Positions 36,341 through 48,500 of a DNA stretch of 64,000 nucleotides are shown here, one piece after another; the stretch's first letter is position 1, and each line of letters begins with the position of its first letter. The notes beneath the pieces were generated by a model that did not search any database, was not told the DNA's origin, and saw nothing but the letters and a program-made list of their open reading frames with translations. The DNA is taken from contig OZ023198.1 in the NCBI GenBank assembly GCA_963995505.1, positions 8,456,558-8,520,557 on the forward strand, in the 5' to 3' direction. The stretch comes from Hypericum androsaemum. Taxonomy: Eukaryota; Streptophyta; Magnoliopsida; Malpighiales; Hypericaceae. Made by a program: the position numbers and the translations under genes.

Positions 36341-36414
36341 ACAATCTTATGCAATTCTCATGCACATCACGTTGGGCGTCACTCCAGTTCAAGTAGATCC
36401 AGGGAGGGGACATA

Positions 36415-36790
36415 TGGGTCCTACGTTTTTTTAATCTTTAAATCAATTCGTATATTATACTGTAACAAATCAAAATGATATATTATTTACATAATTATTT
36501 AATTTTTTATTATAAGTATTAATTAATATTATCATAACCGTGGATGCAATTTTACTTAACAGGGCATGCCGATTTATCATAATTGGGTCTACCATTTGTT
36601 TAATTATTTAATTTATTATAAATATTATTCGATATTAATTGGTCTACTATTTAGACATAATCTGGCCTGCCATTTTATTATAACCCGGCATGTCATTTAG
36701 ATATAACAAATCATGTTATTTAATTTATTATAAATTTTATTAATTATTAATTGGTCTACCATTTGACATAACCGAGCATGTCATTTGACA
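36415..36790 (-). repeat. Inverted copy of the ATGGCATGCCCGG repeat family
   Basis: Reverse complement of the family at 22715-23340. It includes the terminal GTAGGACCCA, a TATAGTATAATATACGAATT-like tail, and two units with GGCATGTCATTTAGATATAAC-like phrases. Confidence 0.7.
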
Positions 36791-36808
36791 AACACTTTTC
36801 AGCCGCTG

Positions 36809-37049
36809 GTAACTCGGTTGACTATTGACTTCAACTATATTTTTGACATCCTTACACTCCGAATTTGGAGAAGTTATAAACTATAAAGTTGTAGATATAC
36901 ATCTCAACTTCACATGGCAATTTGAATCAACTCAATGAGACTCCGGAGTAAGAAGTTGTGGCTCCCCACACATTCCGCTTGTAACTCGGTCGACTATTGA
37001 CTTTAATCGTATTCTCGACATCCTTACACTAAGAATTTGGAGAAGTCAT
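36809..37049 (+). repeat. Direct repeat of about 67 bp, two copies
   Basis: 36809-36877 and 36982-37047 share GTAACTCGGTTGACTATTGA, GACATCCTTACACT and GAATTTGGAGAAGT, 173 bp apart. Probably part of a degraded retroelement. Confidence 0.6.
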
Positions 37050-37790
37050 TGATGAGCGTGAAAAATGCTCATTTTATCACGTTATTCTAGGGTCATTTAG
37101 ACCCATTTTTGAGTTATTATTTATCGAGTTTAGCATCTTTTAAGCCATTTCTTGGTTTGTTACCTCGTATGGTTTTACTCATGTGTCTTTGTGTCTTTTG
37201 GATGTTTGTTGTGAGCAAGGAGCACTAAAAGATGCAGAGCATGGATGAAGTCGTGACGAGAGAAGATAAGTCGGGAATTTATTGCACCCGCCGAACGACA
37301 AAATCTGCACTGATCGGCGCTGATCCTGTGAAACTTGCCAAACGGCGGCCCAGCTCGCTGAACGGCGTTTACTTTGTTTCACGAATTCCTTCAGATCTCC
37401 CCAAAAAACTATTGGAGTTTTGGACCTAGTGGGTAATACGTGAAGTCGTGAACGACGACCTTGGGTGAAATTTCCTTTTCCGTACTCAACCACCAAATGG
37501 CAAGATCGCTCGACGAATGGCAAATTTCCCACCAAGCGGTGCCCAGACCCGCCGTACGACAGATTTCTCCATGCCAGCTCAGCCCTCTGAACGATGGAAC
37601 TTGTCACTGAATGATGTTTTTGCCAAATTGTGTCCGGAAAAACTAGATATTTTGAGAGCATTTTGGACATTTGGTGGATTTTAGGGTTGGGGGGTTGGCT
37701 CTTCTATATATACCCCCTCACCCTCTCATTTGCAAGCTTTGACACTTTAGATTAAAATTAGGATTTTAAACATTCGAGGAGGAACTGTCC
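37050..37790 (+). mobile_element. 5' part of a Gypsy-type LTR
   Basis: TGATGAGCGTGAAAAATGCTC is a typical start of a class of plant Gypsy LTRs; CTATATATACCCCC (37710-37723) is a likely promoter. It resembles 61119-62693, which starts TGATGAGTGTGAAAACACTC. No 3' end or internal region is seen. Confidence 0.55.
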
Positions 37791-38250
37791 GATGAGACTG
37801 CGAAGGGCCAGCCGGTGTAGAATTGCTAAAGGGACGGAACGGGCCGGTAGTTCGTCTTCATCCATAAGCTTGAGGATTTGACAGTCGGCTGAGAGACAGA
37901 TGATGGGAGTTAGGGTTTGGTTTTGGAGGGGAAGGATGTAGAGGAAGGAGTCTTTTTTTTTGGTGGAAATGGAGGGGCAAATCGCCCCTATATATAAAGA
38001 CTAATGGCCTAATACTTCCTACTTAGTGAAAGGTCCCTTCTCGGTCTCTTGTCAGGTTACGACCGCCAGCCTCGTCAAAATCCTACCACAAGCAAATCTA
38101 GTGGAAAAAATCTATGGTAGGAAAAGAGTACCTCGAGAGGATGATTCCTCCCTTAACGTTTGGTGTATCGCAAAACCCGATCTTGCACCGTCATTAATTA
38201 AGATAGTTCTATTGAAAGCAACATCACCAATATCGTCAGGCATAAGAGAC
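37791..38250 (-). mobile_element. Retroelement remnants (LTR-like and LINE 3'-end-like)
   Basis: On the minus strand CTTTATATATAGGGGC (about 38001-37987) resembles an LTR promoter. 38050-38130 carries CCTCGTCAAAATCCTACC and GGTAGGAAAAGAGTA, which parallels the LINE tail at 8860-8925 (CCTCGTTAAAAACC...GACTAGGAAAAGAGCA). Confidence 0.4.
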
Positions 38251-38251
38251 A

Positions 38252-38943
38252 GCAGGCCTCTGCTTCCCCAACTTCTTAAGCAACCAGCAAACGGACAATT
38301 GCACAGAACATCCACAGATATCGTTTCCACCTCTGCTTCATCATGAGCCATGAATGAATAATCAGCCAGTAAGCTAACGAATGCGGAAATAGCAGCATGC
38401 TGCTGCCCCTCCTCCGAATCAGTATTAAGAATCTCCGCCAAGGGTGGAAATGCTTGCCTGAAAGTTTCAGTATTTCTCATGTCACAATCCTGAAACAGAT
38501 ACTTCAGAGCTTTGTTAGTAGCTGCCATGGTGATGATGAGACCAACAAGCATCCTTTTAGCCTCAGAATGTGTGAGTTTAGCTGAAAGAAAAGAATTTCC
38601 ATACAAGCTGGCCAGCGCTTCTATGGTTCGCTCCTGCACAAGGAACAAAGGATGGTGCTGTAATTGCTTCGCCAGAGTCTGCTCAATAATAACTATAGGA
38701 GGATCTGATGTTGATTCAGCTTCTTCACTGTCGTCGTATATCGTCAAAGCTGAAGCCAAAGCTCCCAGAGTGTGTAGTACAGTTTGGTCAGGTGAAGAAG
38801 AAGAACAAGAAGAGTTAAGTAGGCTTTGAGCAAGGCTTGAGATGACAAATGACAAGCCACCGGAGATGTTGTTTGCAAGAACATGCATGCTGTTCAGCGC
38901 ATTGGGCAACATTGGCTAATAATGTTCCAACTGATTCTTCCAT
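38252..38943 (-). pseudogene. CSI1-like (cellulose synthase-interactive, armadillo-repeat) pseudogene
   Basis: Three blocks of a CSI1-type protein are joined with large parts missing. 38943-38890 reads [18 protein letters not shown], like the CSI1 N-terminus. After a frameshift, about 38880-38530 reads [31 protein letters not shown] and [17 protein letters not shown], as found about 300-400 residues into CSI1. Then about 38515-38290 jumps to [20 protein letters not shown] and VSLLADY...VDVLC, which belong several hundred residues further on. The normal protein has over 2100 residues and ends in a C2 domain; fewer than 250 remain. Downstream it runs into LINE-like sequence. In plants CSI1 links cellulose synthase complexes to microtubules; this copy cannot do so. 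Confidence 0.8.
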
Positions 38944-40020
38944 GCTGCTTCTACTCTGCGGAAAATTAGACAACACAACAAAAACATTAGGATAACACAC
39001 ATTCAAGAACTAATGAGCGAGGAAATGGCATTTTTTTATATGAAAAGGTAAATGAATTTCATAAATAAAGCCTTTTAAACAGATTACATGAAAGGGATAA
39101 CCACAACCACAACAACAACAACAGAATTACAGTACAGAAATCTTACTAATTCTCTCTCTCTCTGAGCGATGCAACCCAAACTAGTCTTAATATCCAAAAC
39201 AGCGGCGTTACAAAAGAAAGAAAAAAAACCCTAAATATGCTGTGCGCGGAGTGGGATGGAGTTTTGGCCGACACTGCAAGCAATCGGTTAAGGGATTTAT
39301 TTGTTCGGTGGCCGGTTGTGGGCTTTGGGGTCGAGGACTGGGCTCCTTCACGATTTCAGGTGCTGCAACTTAAATATCTGCCATAAAATAGCAATGTTTT
39401 TAAACCAACCAGAAAGCGATCCGAAAATTTCGAATTTTTTCGTCCACTCTTTATTGGTCGGATTGATATTTTTTCTTTTTTTAATACTAAAATAATTATT
39501 AAATTAGGCAAAATATGCTCAATTTAGCATCAAATAAGTTCAAACCAATTTTGGTATACAATTTATCCAAAATTTTGGCTATGAGAAAATTAGGTTAAGA
39601 ATGGTGATTTTAGTTTTGCTTGGTAGAAACTAGAAGTAGATTATGTTGTTTTTTTAACTTCGGTTTTTAGCATTTCTATTTATAATTTTTTGCTCGTTTT
39701 ACGTTTTTTGATTTTTTGTCGTCCATTTTCTTATGTTTTGAACGAACCGGTTCAGTCGGAGATCTTCCACCAAGCAGTCCAACCTGATTTTGAACAGTCA
39801 AACTGCTCTCCGATCTTTAGTCCCTTAACGGACCAGGTGTCTGAGAGAGAGTCCTATCCTACCCGAGCTTCCATTACTATTTTGTAAAGTTATATCTTTT
39901 ACCACAAGTATTTCCAGGTTAATATGATTATGTTGATTACTAGGAGAGAGAATTCGATTATCATTATATGACCCTTCGATTGGTCGTTCGGATCATATTT
40001 GAACATGGGCTAAATCTTGA
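38944..40020. other. Intergenic DNA with a LINE-like tail and a dispersed repeat
   Basis: 39033-39110 (T-run then ATATGAAAAGGTAAATG) resembles a LINE 3' end on the minus strand. 39735-39850 (GAACCGGTTCAGTCGGAGAT) belongs to the dispersed 'GGTYGGACTGG' family. No gene is seen. Confidence 0.4.
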
Positions 40021-40450
40021 TGAAAATAGTGCTTGCCGCTGATTGCATTGATGTCCTGATTACAACTTAAATACAGCTCTAGGAACAACGAGTCCTAGTA
40101 CAACTCTATGTGCTAATATGATAACATAATACAAATACAAACAAACAACTCTAGGAGATAAGGGACGTTAATTGAAAAATCCACTTTATCTCAATACAAA
40201 TATCAAAACCAAAGGATGACGAGATGATTATTACGTGATAGGTTAACGAGATAATCATCTATAACGCTTTCTCTTCAAGTTGGAGTGTGGAGATTGTCGA
40301 AGGAATGCCAAGATCAGCAAGAAGCCAATATAACCAAAAAACTTCGCTCACTGTAACTGCCATGGCGTAGTATACGGCTTCGGTTGAGGAGCGAGCCACA
40401 ACATTTTGTTTCTTACTTCGCCAAGAAACCGGCGAGCCACCAAGAGTACA
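40021..40450 (-). mobile_element. Second Copia fragment: one LTR plus RNase H end
   Basis: 40021-40266 is an LTR starting TGAAAATAGTGC, related in layout to the Copia LTRs at 32.9 and 36.2 kb. It is followed by CTTCAAGTTGGAG (polypurine tract complement). 40450-40285 on the minus strand reads SWRSKKQNVVARSSTEAVYY and AMAVTVSEVFWLYWLLADLG, the Copia RNase H core. The element is cut there by the AATTCG repeat. Confidence 0.85.
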
Positions 40451-40750
40451 ATTTAATTCTCCCTGTTTTTCGCACTTTCAAATGAGTACTATTTATGTAT
40501 TTACATAATATGGACTAATTCTAATCGAATTATACACGAATTTAACTCATATTATACACGAATTTGACTCGAATAGAATTCGAATTAAATTTACCGGTTC
40601 GACGAATTATAAAAATCTTGAACCATATTCAATTCGTCTCAAGACGAATTCAAATCGAATTATTAACGAATCAAATTTTTTACAAATCGAATTGAATTTT
40701 TGACGAATCAAAACAAATGAAATTACGAATCGATTCTAACAATGACCAGA
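40451..40750 (-). repeat. AATTCG-rich dispersed repeat (copy 2, inverted)
   Basis: Reverse complement of 23375-23650: CATTTGAAAG, ATATGGACTAATTCTAAT, AATTATACACGAATTTAACT, ACCGGTTCGACGAATT and GATTCTAACAATG appear in mirrored order. It has inserted in or recombined with the Copia fragment on its left. Confidence 0.7.
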
Positions 40751-40754
40751 TCTA

Positions 40755-40980
40755 GATTCAGCTCAAGAACCCCTCGATAGTCCTCGCGCTCGAGCGGCTC
40801 CTCTTCGCCTGCCCCCGCTCGCTGCCTCCTCCGTCTTCACGTGGGCGACGGTCTCAACGCTCGAGATGACTGTCGCCTCCTCGTATAACTTCATGTGCTT
40901 CAGCTCCGTGTTCTACTGGCTCTTCGTGCTGCCATGCCCTTCGTCGTTCAAGTCCAAGCACGAGGTGAAGTCTCTAATTA
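40755..40980 (+). pseudogene. NEF1-like membrane-protein exon fragment
   Basis: Frames on the plus strand give QLKNPSIVLALERLLFAC, then after a shift near 40830 VFTWATVSTLEMTVASSYNF and SSVFYWLFVLPCPSSFKSKH. This resembles the first transmembrane part of plant NO EXINE FORMATION 1-type proteins (pollen-wall formation). GC content is much higher than around it. Only about 70 residues and one damaged frame are present, so it is a captured or decayed exon. The family call is from memory of the motif order and moderately sure. Confidence 0.45.
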
Positions 40981-42020
40981 TTAAATTTAGATCTCACCCA
41001 ATTTAAAAGATCCAATCAATATGTTCGCCACTTTTTAAAAATCTCGCTCAATTTAAATTTAGATTAGTCAGTAGAATATGATTCATATATCAAATGGTAT
41101 AACATAAATTAGGAGGACAATCTAATTAGATGTAGTTGGTAAAACTTGTATAATGATTCACTCCAATGAATTTGGACAATCACTTAGTCCTTGAGATCAA
41201 TTTTCATCTCAAAGTCCACCGAAGATTACAAGGATACCCCTACACACTTATATCAAAAATCATCATAGAACATACTAATACTAATCACATTAAAGAAATC
41301 CACACACCCCATGAAAATAACCAAAATTACTTTCACCATCTCATCATATTAACCATAAACTCAAACAATAAAATTCTCTCCATATTAACTGCACACAGCA
41401 TGTAAAACAAATCTCAACCAATAAGAGAAAAGAGGAAAAAGACAAAGAATAATAATTTTTTTTCACAAATCTCCATAAATAAGCAAAAAGGCCACACTTG
41501 CCCAAAATAATAAACCATAAAATACAATACTTTCACTGAACCATCAAATAAAAGACGAGAAAAAACCTCGTAAATCTATAAAAAGAGATTTTCATGCGAA
41601 GATATAACACAATAAAGAATGTCAAGATAGTAAATTGCTCAAACCAAAAAAAAAGGAAACACATGAAATTAACCCAACAATAGGGATTGGGAGAGACTTT
41701 TATTGTTTTAATTTAGAGTTAATTTATTAGGTTGCATAGAGTGGATGTGGGTGTGATTTTTTATTATGATGGGATGAGTGGGATTTTTTTAATGTGGGTG
41801 TGAGGTTTTTACGATGATTTTTAGATATTTAAAATGAGGAAGAGATATTTTAGTCATCTTATATAGTATTTGAGATAGAAATCAATCACAAAATTAACAA
41901 TTTTAATTTCTCAAAACGGATTAGAACAGTAAACTTCAGGCCTATCAATACATTATGAAGTAGTACTTCGAATCTTTTTCCCCTAAAAACTATTGCGTGC
42001 GGTACACGCTATCCCCTCCC
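40981..42020. other. AT-rich intergenic DNA
   Basis: No gene or clear element is seen. Confidence 0.5.
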
Positions 42021-42033
42021 TATATATATATTA
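42021..42033 (+). promoter_or_regulatory. TATA box of eIF2-beta copy 2
   Basis: TATATATATATTA lies about 320 bp before the ATG and just before the shared leader sequence, which places a start site near 42055. The corresponding upstream part of copy 1 lacks it. Confidence 0.5.
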
Positions 42034-42172
42034 AACGTCGCCTTTGGTTGTTTTTACTCCCAGAATAACACACCAAGAGAAAAAATCTACGATAAACACT
42101 ACTAACTCCCTCGCTGCTGCTTCACCTCTCCGTGTCGTCTCCTCGCCTGAACCCCCTCCCTTCCTCTGCTCT

Positions 42173-42181
42173 AAACCCTAA
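42173..42181 (+). promoter_or_regulatory. Telo-box (AAACCCTAA) in the eIF2-beta copy 2 leader
   Basis: Perfect AAACCCTAA in the pyrimidine-rich leader exon. This element is characteristic of plant genes for the translation machinery. The 5'-UTR intron follows at 42204-42336. Confidence 0.6.
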
Positions 42182-42342
42182 TTTCGGCCAATCTCCTCCA
42201 AAGGTGATCCTCTTCCTCTCTCTCTCTCTAGGATTTCCAATTTTTTTTATTTGTACGTTCTCCCTCTCCCCGGTAATCCTAATTCTATTGCGGGAACTCT
42301 TCGATTAATCTCTCTCTATAATGTTCATGTTCTCAGCGAACC

Positions 42343-44393
42343 ATGGCCGACGAAGAAGTGAATGATGCGAAGGAGGAGCTCTCCGAGGTAAAAAATATAT
42401 TTTCTTTCTAGTTCTCTTTTTGTAAAGATAGGGCTTTTAATGCTTGGAATTGTTTTTTGTGCCCGTAGCTCGCTCCGTTTGATCCCACCGTGGAGGAGGC
42501 GGCTGATGGTTCTCTGGACAAGTCGGCCGAGAAAGCCGAGTCCTCGTCAGGTATTCTGTCTCGGGTTGCTTCTGGTTTTCTTTTCCCTATGCGATTAGGC
42601 TATGTTTCTTTATTTAATGGATGTGATGTGTTGTTTCAGTGTCCGATGGGGTGGATAATAACTCGTTTACGGGTCTGAAAAAGAAGAAGAAGAAGCCCGT
42701 AAGTGATTTTGGGGTATTGGTTGGTGTTATTCTTGTGTGCTGTCCTCTGCAGCGATTGAGAGGCTGGCCTGTTTGATGTGGTTATAGGTCGAAGCCAGTC
42801 TCTTGGATGAGGAAGCTGGAGATCAGCTTGAAGATTTGGATGGTAAGGATCTCCACGAGAAATTACTGTGTTTTTTGTTTCACATGTGAAAGCTAAATGT
42901 GGCATGGCATTCCTTTTTTCTAGATCATGTCGGCGAGGTTGAAGATGGGGAAGGGGATCTCCCAACCAGGCAGCTTTTTCCTTGGGAAGGACAAGACAGA
43001 GACTACAAAGTTGGGGAAGTAGGATACAATTTTCTTTATTACTCTCCTCTGTCAGTATATCTGATAATCTTAGACTGCATCTCAGTTTTCCCATGTGCTG
43101 CAATTTTTTGCAAGGCACATGTACTGAAATTGAAATAGGTTTTAGGGTTTAGGGCATGTTATTGGATTTTGACGATATGATATCTGCTCAGATTTTTAAT
43201 GCTGTCAAACAAGTTCTAGTTTTTTGATTGTTTCCTGTATTCTTATTTGTTCCATTCTCTGTTTTATGTTATGTGCTTGTAGCTTTTTGGTCGAGTCTAC
43301 GATATGTTGCGTGAGAACAATCCAGAGCTTGCTGGAGATAGGCGAAGAACTGTGATGAGGCCTCCTCAAGTATTACGTGAAGGCACAAAGAAGACTGTGT
43401 TTGTCAACTTTATGGACCTTTGCAGAACGTATGTTTTCTTATTCTTATGTCATGCTAGTCTAGAAGGTTTTGTTCCTTCCCAGCTAGCCATATTCATGCT
43501 ATTCGCTGTATTGCTTTTCTTTATGCTGAAAATAACTCGTAGTTAGGTTTCATAATTTTTTTTTCCTTGCCAATCTTGCTTATGATGTTTGTTTTTCACT
43601 AGAAGTTTTCATTAGGTATTATTTATATTTTATTTTTTTACCAATTGATTTCAGATTCTTTCTTCGCGTATCTTTTTGTTAGAATCAGGCAGATCTTGTG
43701 TTGGAACAAAATAGGCCTTTTTTGAATGTGACTGTTGTCTGGAGGTTGTAGATGATCATCGATATATAAGCACATGCAAGACATAAATCTGCACTTTGAT
43801 TTGTTTGTAATCTTATGCTTTAGTTAAATTGCTAATATTCCTGAACGTTAAAGCTTGGTAGCTGACACTTCTTGGTATATACATCTTTTTCAGAATGCAT
43901 CGACATCCAGACCATGTCATGAACTTCTTGCTCGCTGAGCTAGGGACAAGTGGTTCCCTTGATGGTCAGCAAAGGTTGGTTGTAAAAGGAAGGTTTACTC
44001 CCAATAATTTTGAAGGAATCCTCCGTCGATACGTCAGTGAGTATACCTTTCCGGATTAAATCTCAGTAGCTTATCTAGCTTATACATATGGTAATGGTTC
44101 TCCCATCATGTTACAGATGATTATGTCATTTGCCTCGGGTGTAAAAGCCCGGATACAATCCTTTCCAAGGAGAATCGTCTCTTCTTCCTTAGATGCGAGA
44201 AGGTAAGAGTCCCAAACCCTTATTCACTTGAAGTTGGAGATTCAAGACTTGTGGGTTATCACATCGTTTTCTATTGTTCTTTATAGGCCTAACTAGTTGA
44301 AATTTTTTTATGCAGTGTGGCTCTGGAAGATCGGTTGCTCCCATCAAAGCTGGTTTCGTTGCTCGTGTCGAACGGAGAAACGCTGGCAATTAA
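42343..44393 (+). CDS. Translation initiation factor eIF2 subunit beta (copy 2, intact)
   Basis: Binds with the alpha and gamma subunits to form eIF2, which carries Met-tRNAi to the 40S ribosome in the cytosol. Nine exons: 42343-42387, 42469-42550, 42640-42698, 42788-42842, 42924-43018, 43283-43428, 43894-44036, 44117-44202, 44316-44393 (789 nt, 262 aa; about the family length in plants). One Lys box is present at residues 56-61. The core [19 protein letters not shown], a [20 protein letters not shown] stretch and a zinc ribbon (Cys214, Cys217, Cys235, Cys238) are all intact. The N-terminal Lys run that copy 1 still shows after FDP is absent: copy 2 reads [11 protein letters not shown], consistent with a clean loss of about 10 codons. 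A 5'-UTR intron lies at 42204-42336. Confidence 0.95.
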
Positions 44394-44530
44394 GCCCTGC
44401 AAGTTGCGGGCTACAAGCATAATTTTCGAGTCCGTGGGGATCTTGTTCACCGTTTGTTTTAGAGTAATTATTCATCTTTTGTTTGATTTTGAGTCGAGTA
44501 CAATATTTAATTAGTTGAGTCTCATTGATA

Positions 44531-45390
44531 TGGAGACAGCCTCTGTTAGAATAGCGTCTACTTTTGTTTCGGATCCTGGAGAAAAATATCCACCAATTTC
44601 AATCTGTTTGCCTTAATGTCTCCTGGGAATGTTGCATCTTTGGTTTTTTGCTTAACCAATGTTGCAGGATAGGCATACGTGGAAAGAAAGTCATCTTAAC
44701 TAGAGATTTTGGGTTGGTGATTTAAAGTTGAGATCGGGACTGTTAAAATTTGGCTGAGAAGATTTTTAGCCATTATGTAATATGGGCCGGTTTAAAATTG
44801 AAATCAGTTGATCCAATAAATATCAGACTTAATATTTTAAAATCCGCACTTCAGCTGGTAAAATTCGAGTTTTTTAGTTTTTGAATTTTTTTGAGTTTCA
44901 CGTTAAACTATTTCTTCAACATAGATTTTTTGAGAAGGAAATTCATAAATTACGTGACTAATAATACGAAAAACTAATAATATGACTAAAATAACTCATT
45001 AGTAAATTTTAACAGAAAATATTTATAGAGATCAAATTATCATTAGAAAGATTAGAGAATTAAATTTTGAATTTTTGAATTTTGAAGAATGGAAGAAGGT
45101 AAAGAAAAATTTTGAAATTTCAATTCTCCCATTTTTCCCATTTTTAAAATTTGGTCCTACTAATTTTTGTTATATAATTCGACGAATTATTCGGCGAGTC
45201 GAATTCGACGAATTGACAAATTTAGATATATAAATTCGGATTCGATTAGTCCAAAGAAGAATTCAAAATTTTAAAAATATCAAAAATCTTAATAAAATAA
45301 ACTTTTGTTATTGAATAGGGTTAAATTAAAGCTGAGATATTCTATTAAACGATAAATTTTGCAAAGTCCGAGCAAGAAACGGTTTAGAGT
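44531..45390. other. Intergenic DNA with another AATTCG-rich stretch
   Basis: Homology to the copy 1 3' flank runs to about 44690. 45165-45260 has AATTCGACGAATT palindromes of the AATTCG family. No gene is seen. Confidence 0.5.
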
Positions 45391-45396
45391 AGAACC

Positions 45397-45434
45397 ATGG
45401 GCCGATAAGCCCGTATAACCAAAAAGGCCCAAAG
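45397..45434 (+). promoter_or_regulatory. GGCCCA-type promoter elements before the kinase-like gene
   Basis: ATGGGCC, AAGCCCG and AGGCCCAAAGG lie within 40 bp, about 105-140 bp before the ATG. GGCCCAAA fits the UP1/site II class found upstream of plant housekeeping and organelle-related genes. Confidence 0.45.
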
Positions 45435-45536
45435 GCAAAACCTTATCCGCAACCGACATCCTGTCCTCCCGCTCGCGCCATAAACCCCTTCCTTCCTACG
45501 GGCAAAAGCAAACGATAAAATATCCCAACACCTAAG

Positions 45537-48500
45537 ATGCTTCTCGCTTCACCCGATTGCTTCGCCGGCCACAGAGCTCTCTCTTCATCCCGCGGCCCGA
45601 GGTCCCCTCCCGCGCGCTCGCCATCCCTCGGGACCCGGTCTAATCGCGGCATGTGTCGGGCGAGTTTGATCACCAGCTCGGACTCGTTCGAGGTTGGGAG
45701 GCTCATCGGCAGCTACGGATTTATGAATGTCACTAGGTTCCCTCTCTCTCTCTCCATCTTTTGATTTGGTTTCTATTTCTCCCTAGGGTTTTCAATTATT
45801 TAGGACCGACTGATTATTCTCTAACTTGAACAAATGTGTTTTGATTAGCAATTTTTTGTGGTGACCTAATCGTAGAACTTTTTTTCCCAAGTTACAATGT
45901 GTGATGGATTTCTCTGTATCCCGCATTGTTGAAATTATCAAATTGCTAGTTGCAAGAGTGGTGCGCTTGTTATACAGAGTAATGGAATGGTCAAAACTTA
46001 CAAATTCGAAGTCTTTGTTATCCGAATTGGGTATAAATGCGTGCTTCAGTGTCACTAACTATTTGAAGGTTCGTAAATGGTGACTCAAGAGTCACGAAGT
46101 TTCCAAGAGGAGGCACTAGTCTTGCATTTCATGTTACTGCGGTCCTCAATGTTAGAAACGTATCTACTGCCTCTGTATGAGATAAAATATAGTGGCAATG
46201 TTTTAAATGTGATCTCGATGACAACGGTTAGCGTGAGGTCGAATATATAGTGTGTCTAGCTTGTGATTTTTGAAGGTAGACTATAGGAATTCTAACACGA
46301 CAACGTAATGTGTCATTCGTGTGTTATCCCTGTACCAAGTAATCTTTGTTTTAGTTCAGGTCTGGCTCCTCCTACGCTTGTTACTTTGTTACTGACTGAA
46401 ATCAAAATAGGTTGTGACGGGAGTCTTTTGTATCAGCTATTCAGGGTACCAATCTGGGATGGACATTGAATATTCATCCCGGGATCTAGAGAAGTTGAAA
46501 ATTCAGGATGTTGGCGAAGGAAGTGTAAAGATCAGGTGCATTTCCTGGATTTTTGATTTTCTACCATGGCTATCCATCTATGTTCATGATCTCATCGATG
46601 AAACCTGATGCGGTCGTTTGCACTACTTGTATTAACACCGTTCATAGCAGTTGTGTTGCAGGCTCTACGAAGGAAGAATAGCTCGGGGCCCACTAAGAGG
46701 GACTTCCGTTATTTTAAAGGTAGTTATCTTAAGCCCTAGCTATTTTTATATGTTCCTGTCTGTTTCCGTCTGATGCTAGAGTTGACTATTTTCCCACTGT
46801 CACTGGCTTCGAAGGTTTATCCCGGTCAACGAGCAGGTGGTGCTGAAGCTGATAGGATGGCTGCAAATGAGCTCAGTGCTCATGCTCTGCTACAGGTAGG
46901 ATTTGGCTGTAATCATTAGTAATCAAGTTCACGTATTTGTACTGTAGCATCATCTAACTAGGTTAGGATGATTCTTGCCATGCTTGATTTTCTAGAGCAG
47001 CGGAAAGGGTATCTGCCAGAATCTGCAGTTTCTTGTTGGAGGGTTCGAGACAACGACAGGGGAACAGGTTTCTGTGCAAGTGCTCTTTTGGTGTATATGA
47101 TATACAGTTTCTTCTTTCATTCACTAATTTGTGAAACTTGATTTTGGCAGTGGCTTGCATTTCGTGATGATGGAAAAGTTAGTGCAGCAGACTATGCAAA
47201 ATTTGCTAGTGAAAAAATGACAAAGATCAAGTCTTCCGGAGACAATATATGGAACCGTTTTGACAAAGATCAAACAATAAGTCGTAAAAGATATTTTGTT
47301 ATCAAGTTGCTTCGGGGTGCTATAAGCGGTCTGGCCTTTATGCACGATCATGACAGGCTGCACCAAAGTCTGGGACCATCTTCTGTTGTTCTCAAGTATA
47401 TCTGCAACCCTACTTTGTGCTTCTTACAGTCGCATATCATTATCTATGATTTATCGATATGTTTATCTCATTGATTGGCTGCAGTACCATGGTAGAGAAG
47501 GATATTTCTTACCTGGTTCCACGACTTCGAGATCTAGCATTCTCCGTTGATGTTAGGTATACGAGGATTGCTCTTTCGTTTGATGAAGCTAGTTCTTACA
47601 TACCCAGTACTGATAAAAGGAACAACAACCCAAATGGCTTTCAGGATCTCCTCCATTGAGGAGAACTCGGGTAAACTTTCAGAAGGACTTTGGAGGAGGG
47701 CAATCAGTGCTGGTGCGTTTGCACCTATTGAAAAGAGAGCCTTTGGGATTGCAGATGACATGTAAGTTTTCCAACTGTTGGTCCATTCTTTCATATAGAA
47801 ATTATTAGCAAAACCGTTCTTTGACATTACTGCACAGATATGAAGCAGGTCTTCTACTTGCATATATGGCTTTTGTTCCATTTTGTGAAGCAGGCATCAT
47901 AGATAGTCTCTCCTTACAAGTAAGTAACAACAATACATGTCTGTACATCTTGACACTGTATCCGATTTCACTATTTTTAAGGGTTTCAAAACAAGCAAGT
48001 TTTGTGCTGAATCACATATCTGTTGCTGAGGCTAGAGATAACCTCTTCATTAACTTCTGTTGCGCTTGTTCATGAACTTGCAGAGGCTAATAGAAAGCAC
48101 TTTCCAACTTGATCTGGATGCTGCTCGAGAGTAAGATCCCTTGTACATTGTGCAACGGCATAAAATCTTTGTCAGTTTAGTTTATTTTAGTTTGATACGC
48201 TTGATTGCTCATTCGCAATCTTCTCAGTGTGTATCTGCGCGCGTTGAAGCATACTATAGAGTATAGAAACAACCTATACGAATTATTCCTACCTCTGCCC
48301 AGAAAATGCATATGACATGCATTCTCCTTTTGTTGGGATGGTTCTCAGCTGAAATGGGTTTAGAGTTCCGAATGAATTCACTTGCATATGTATCACGATA
48401 TCACCTTTCCGCTGCATCCTGCACTAATCATATGTTGTTTACTTCCGCTTCACCTACATGACAATATCGTCGTATCAAACAACTAGTCCGCACCATTTCA

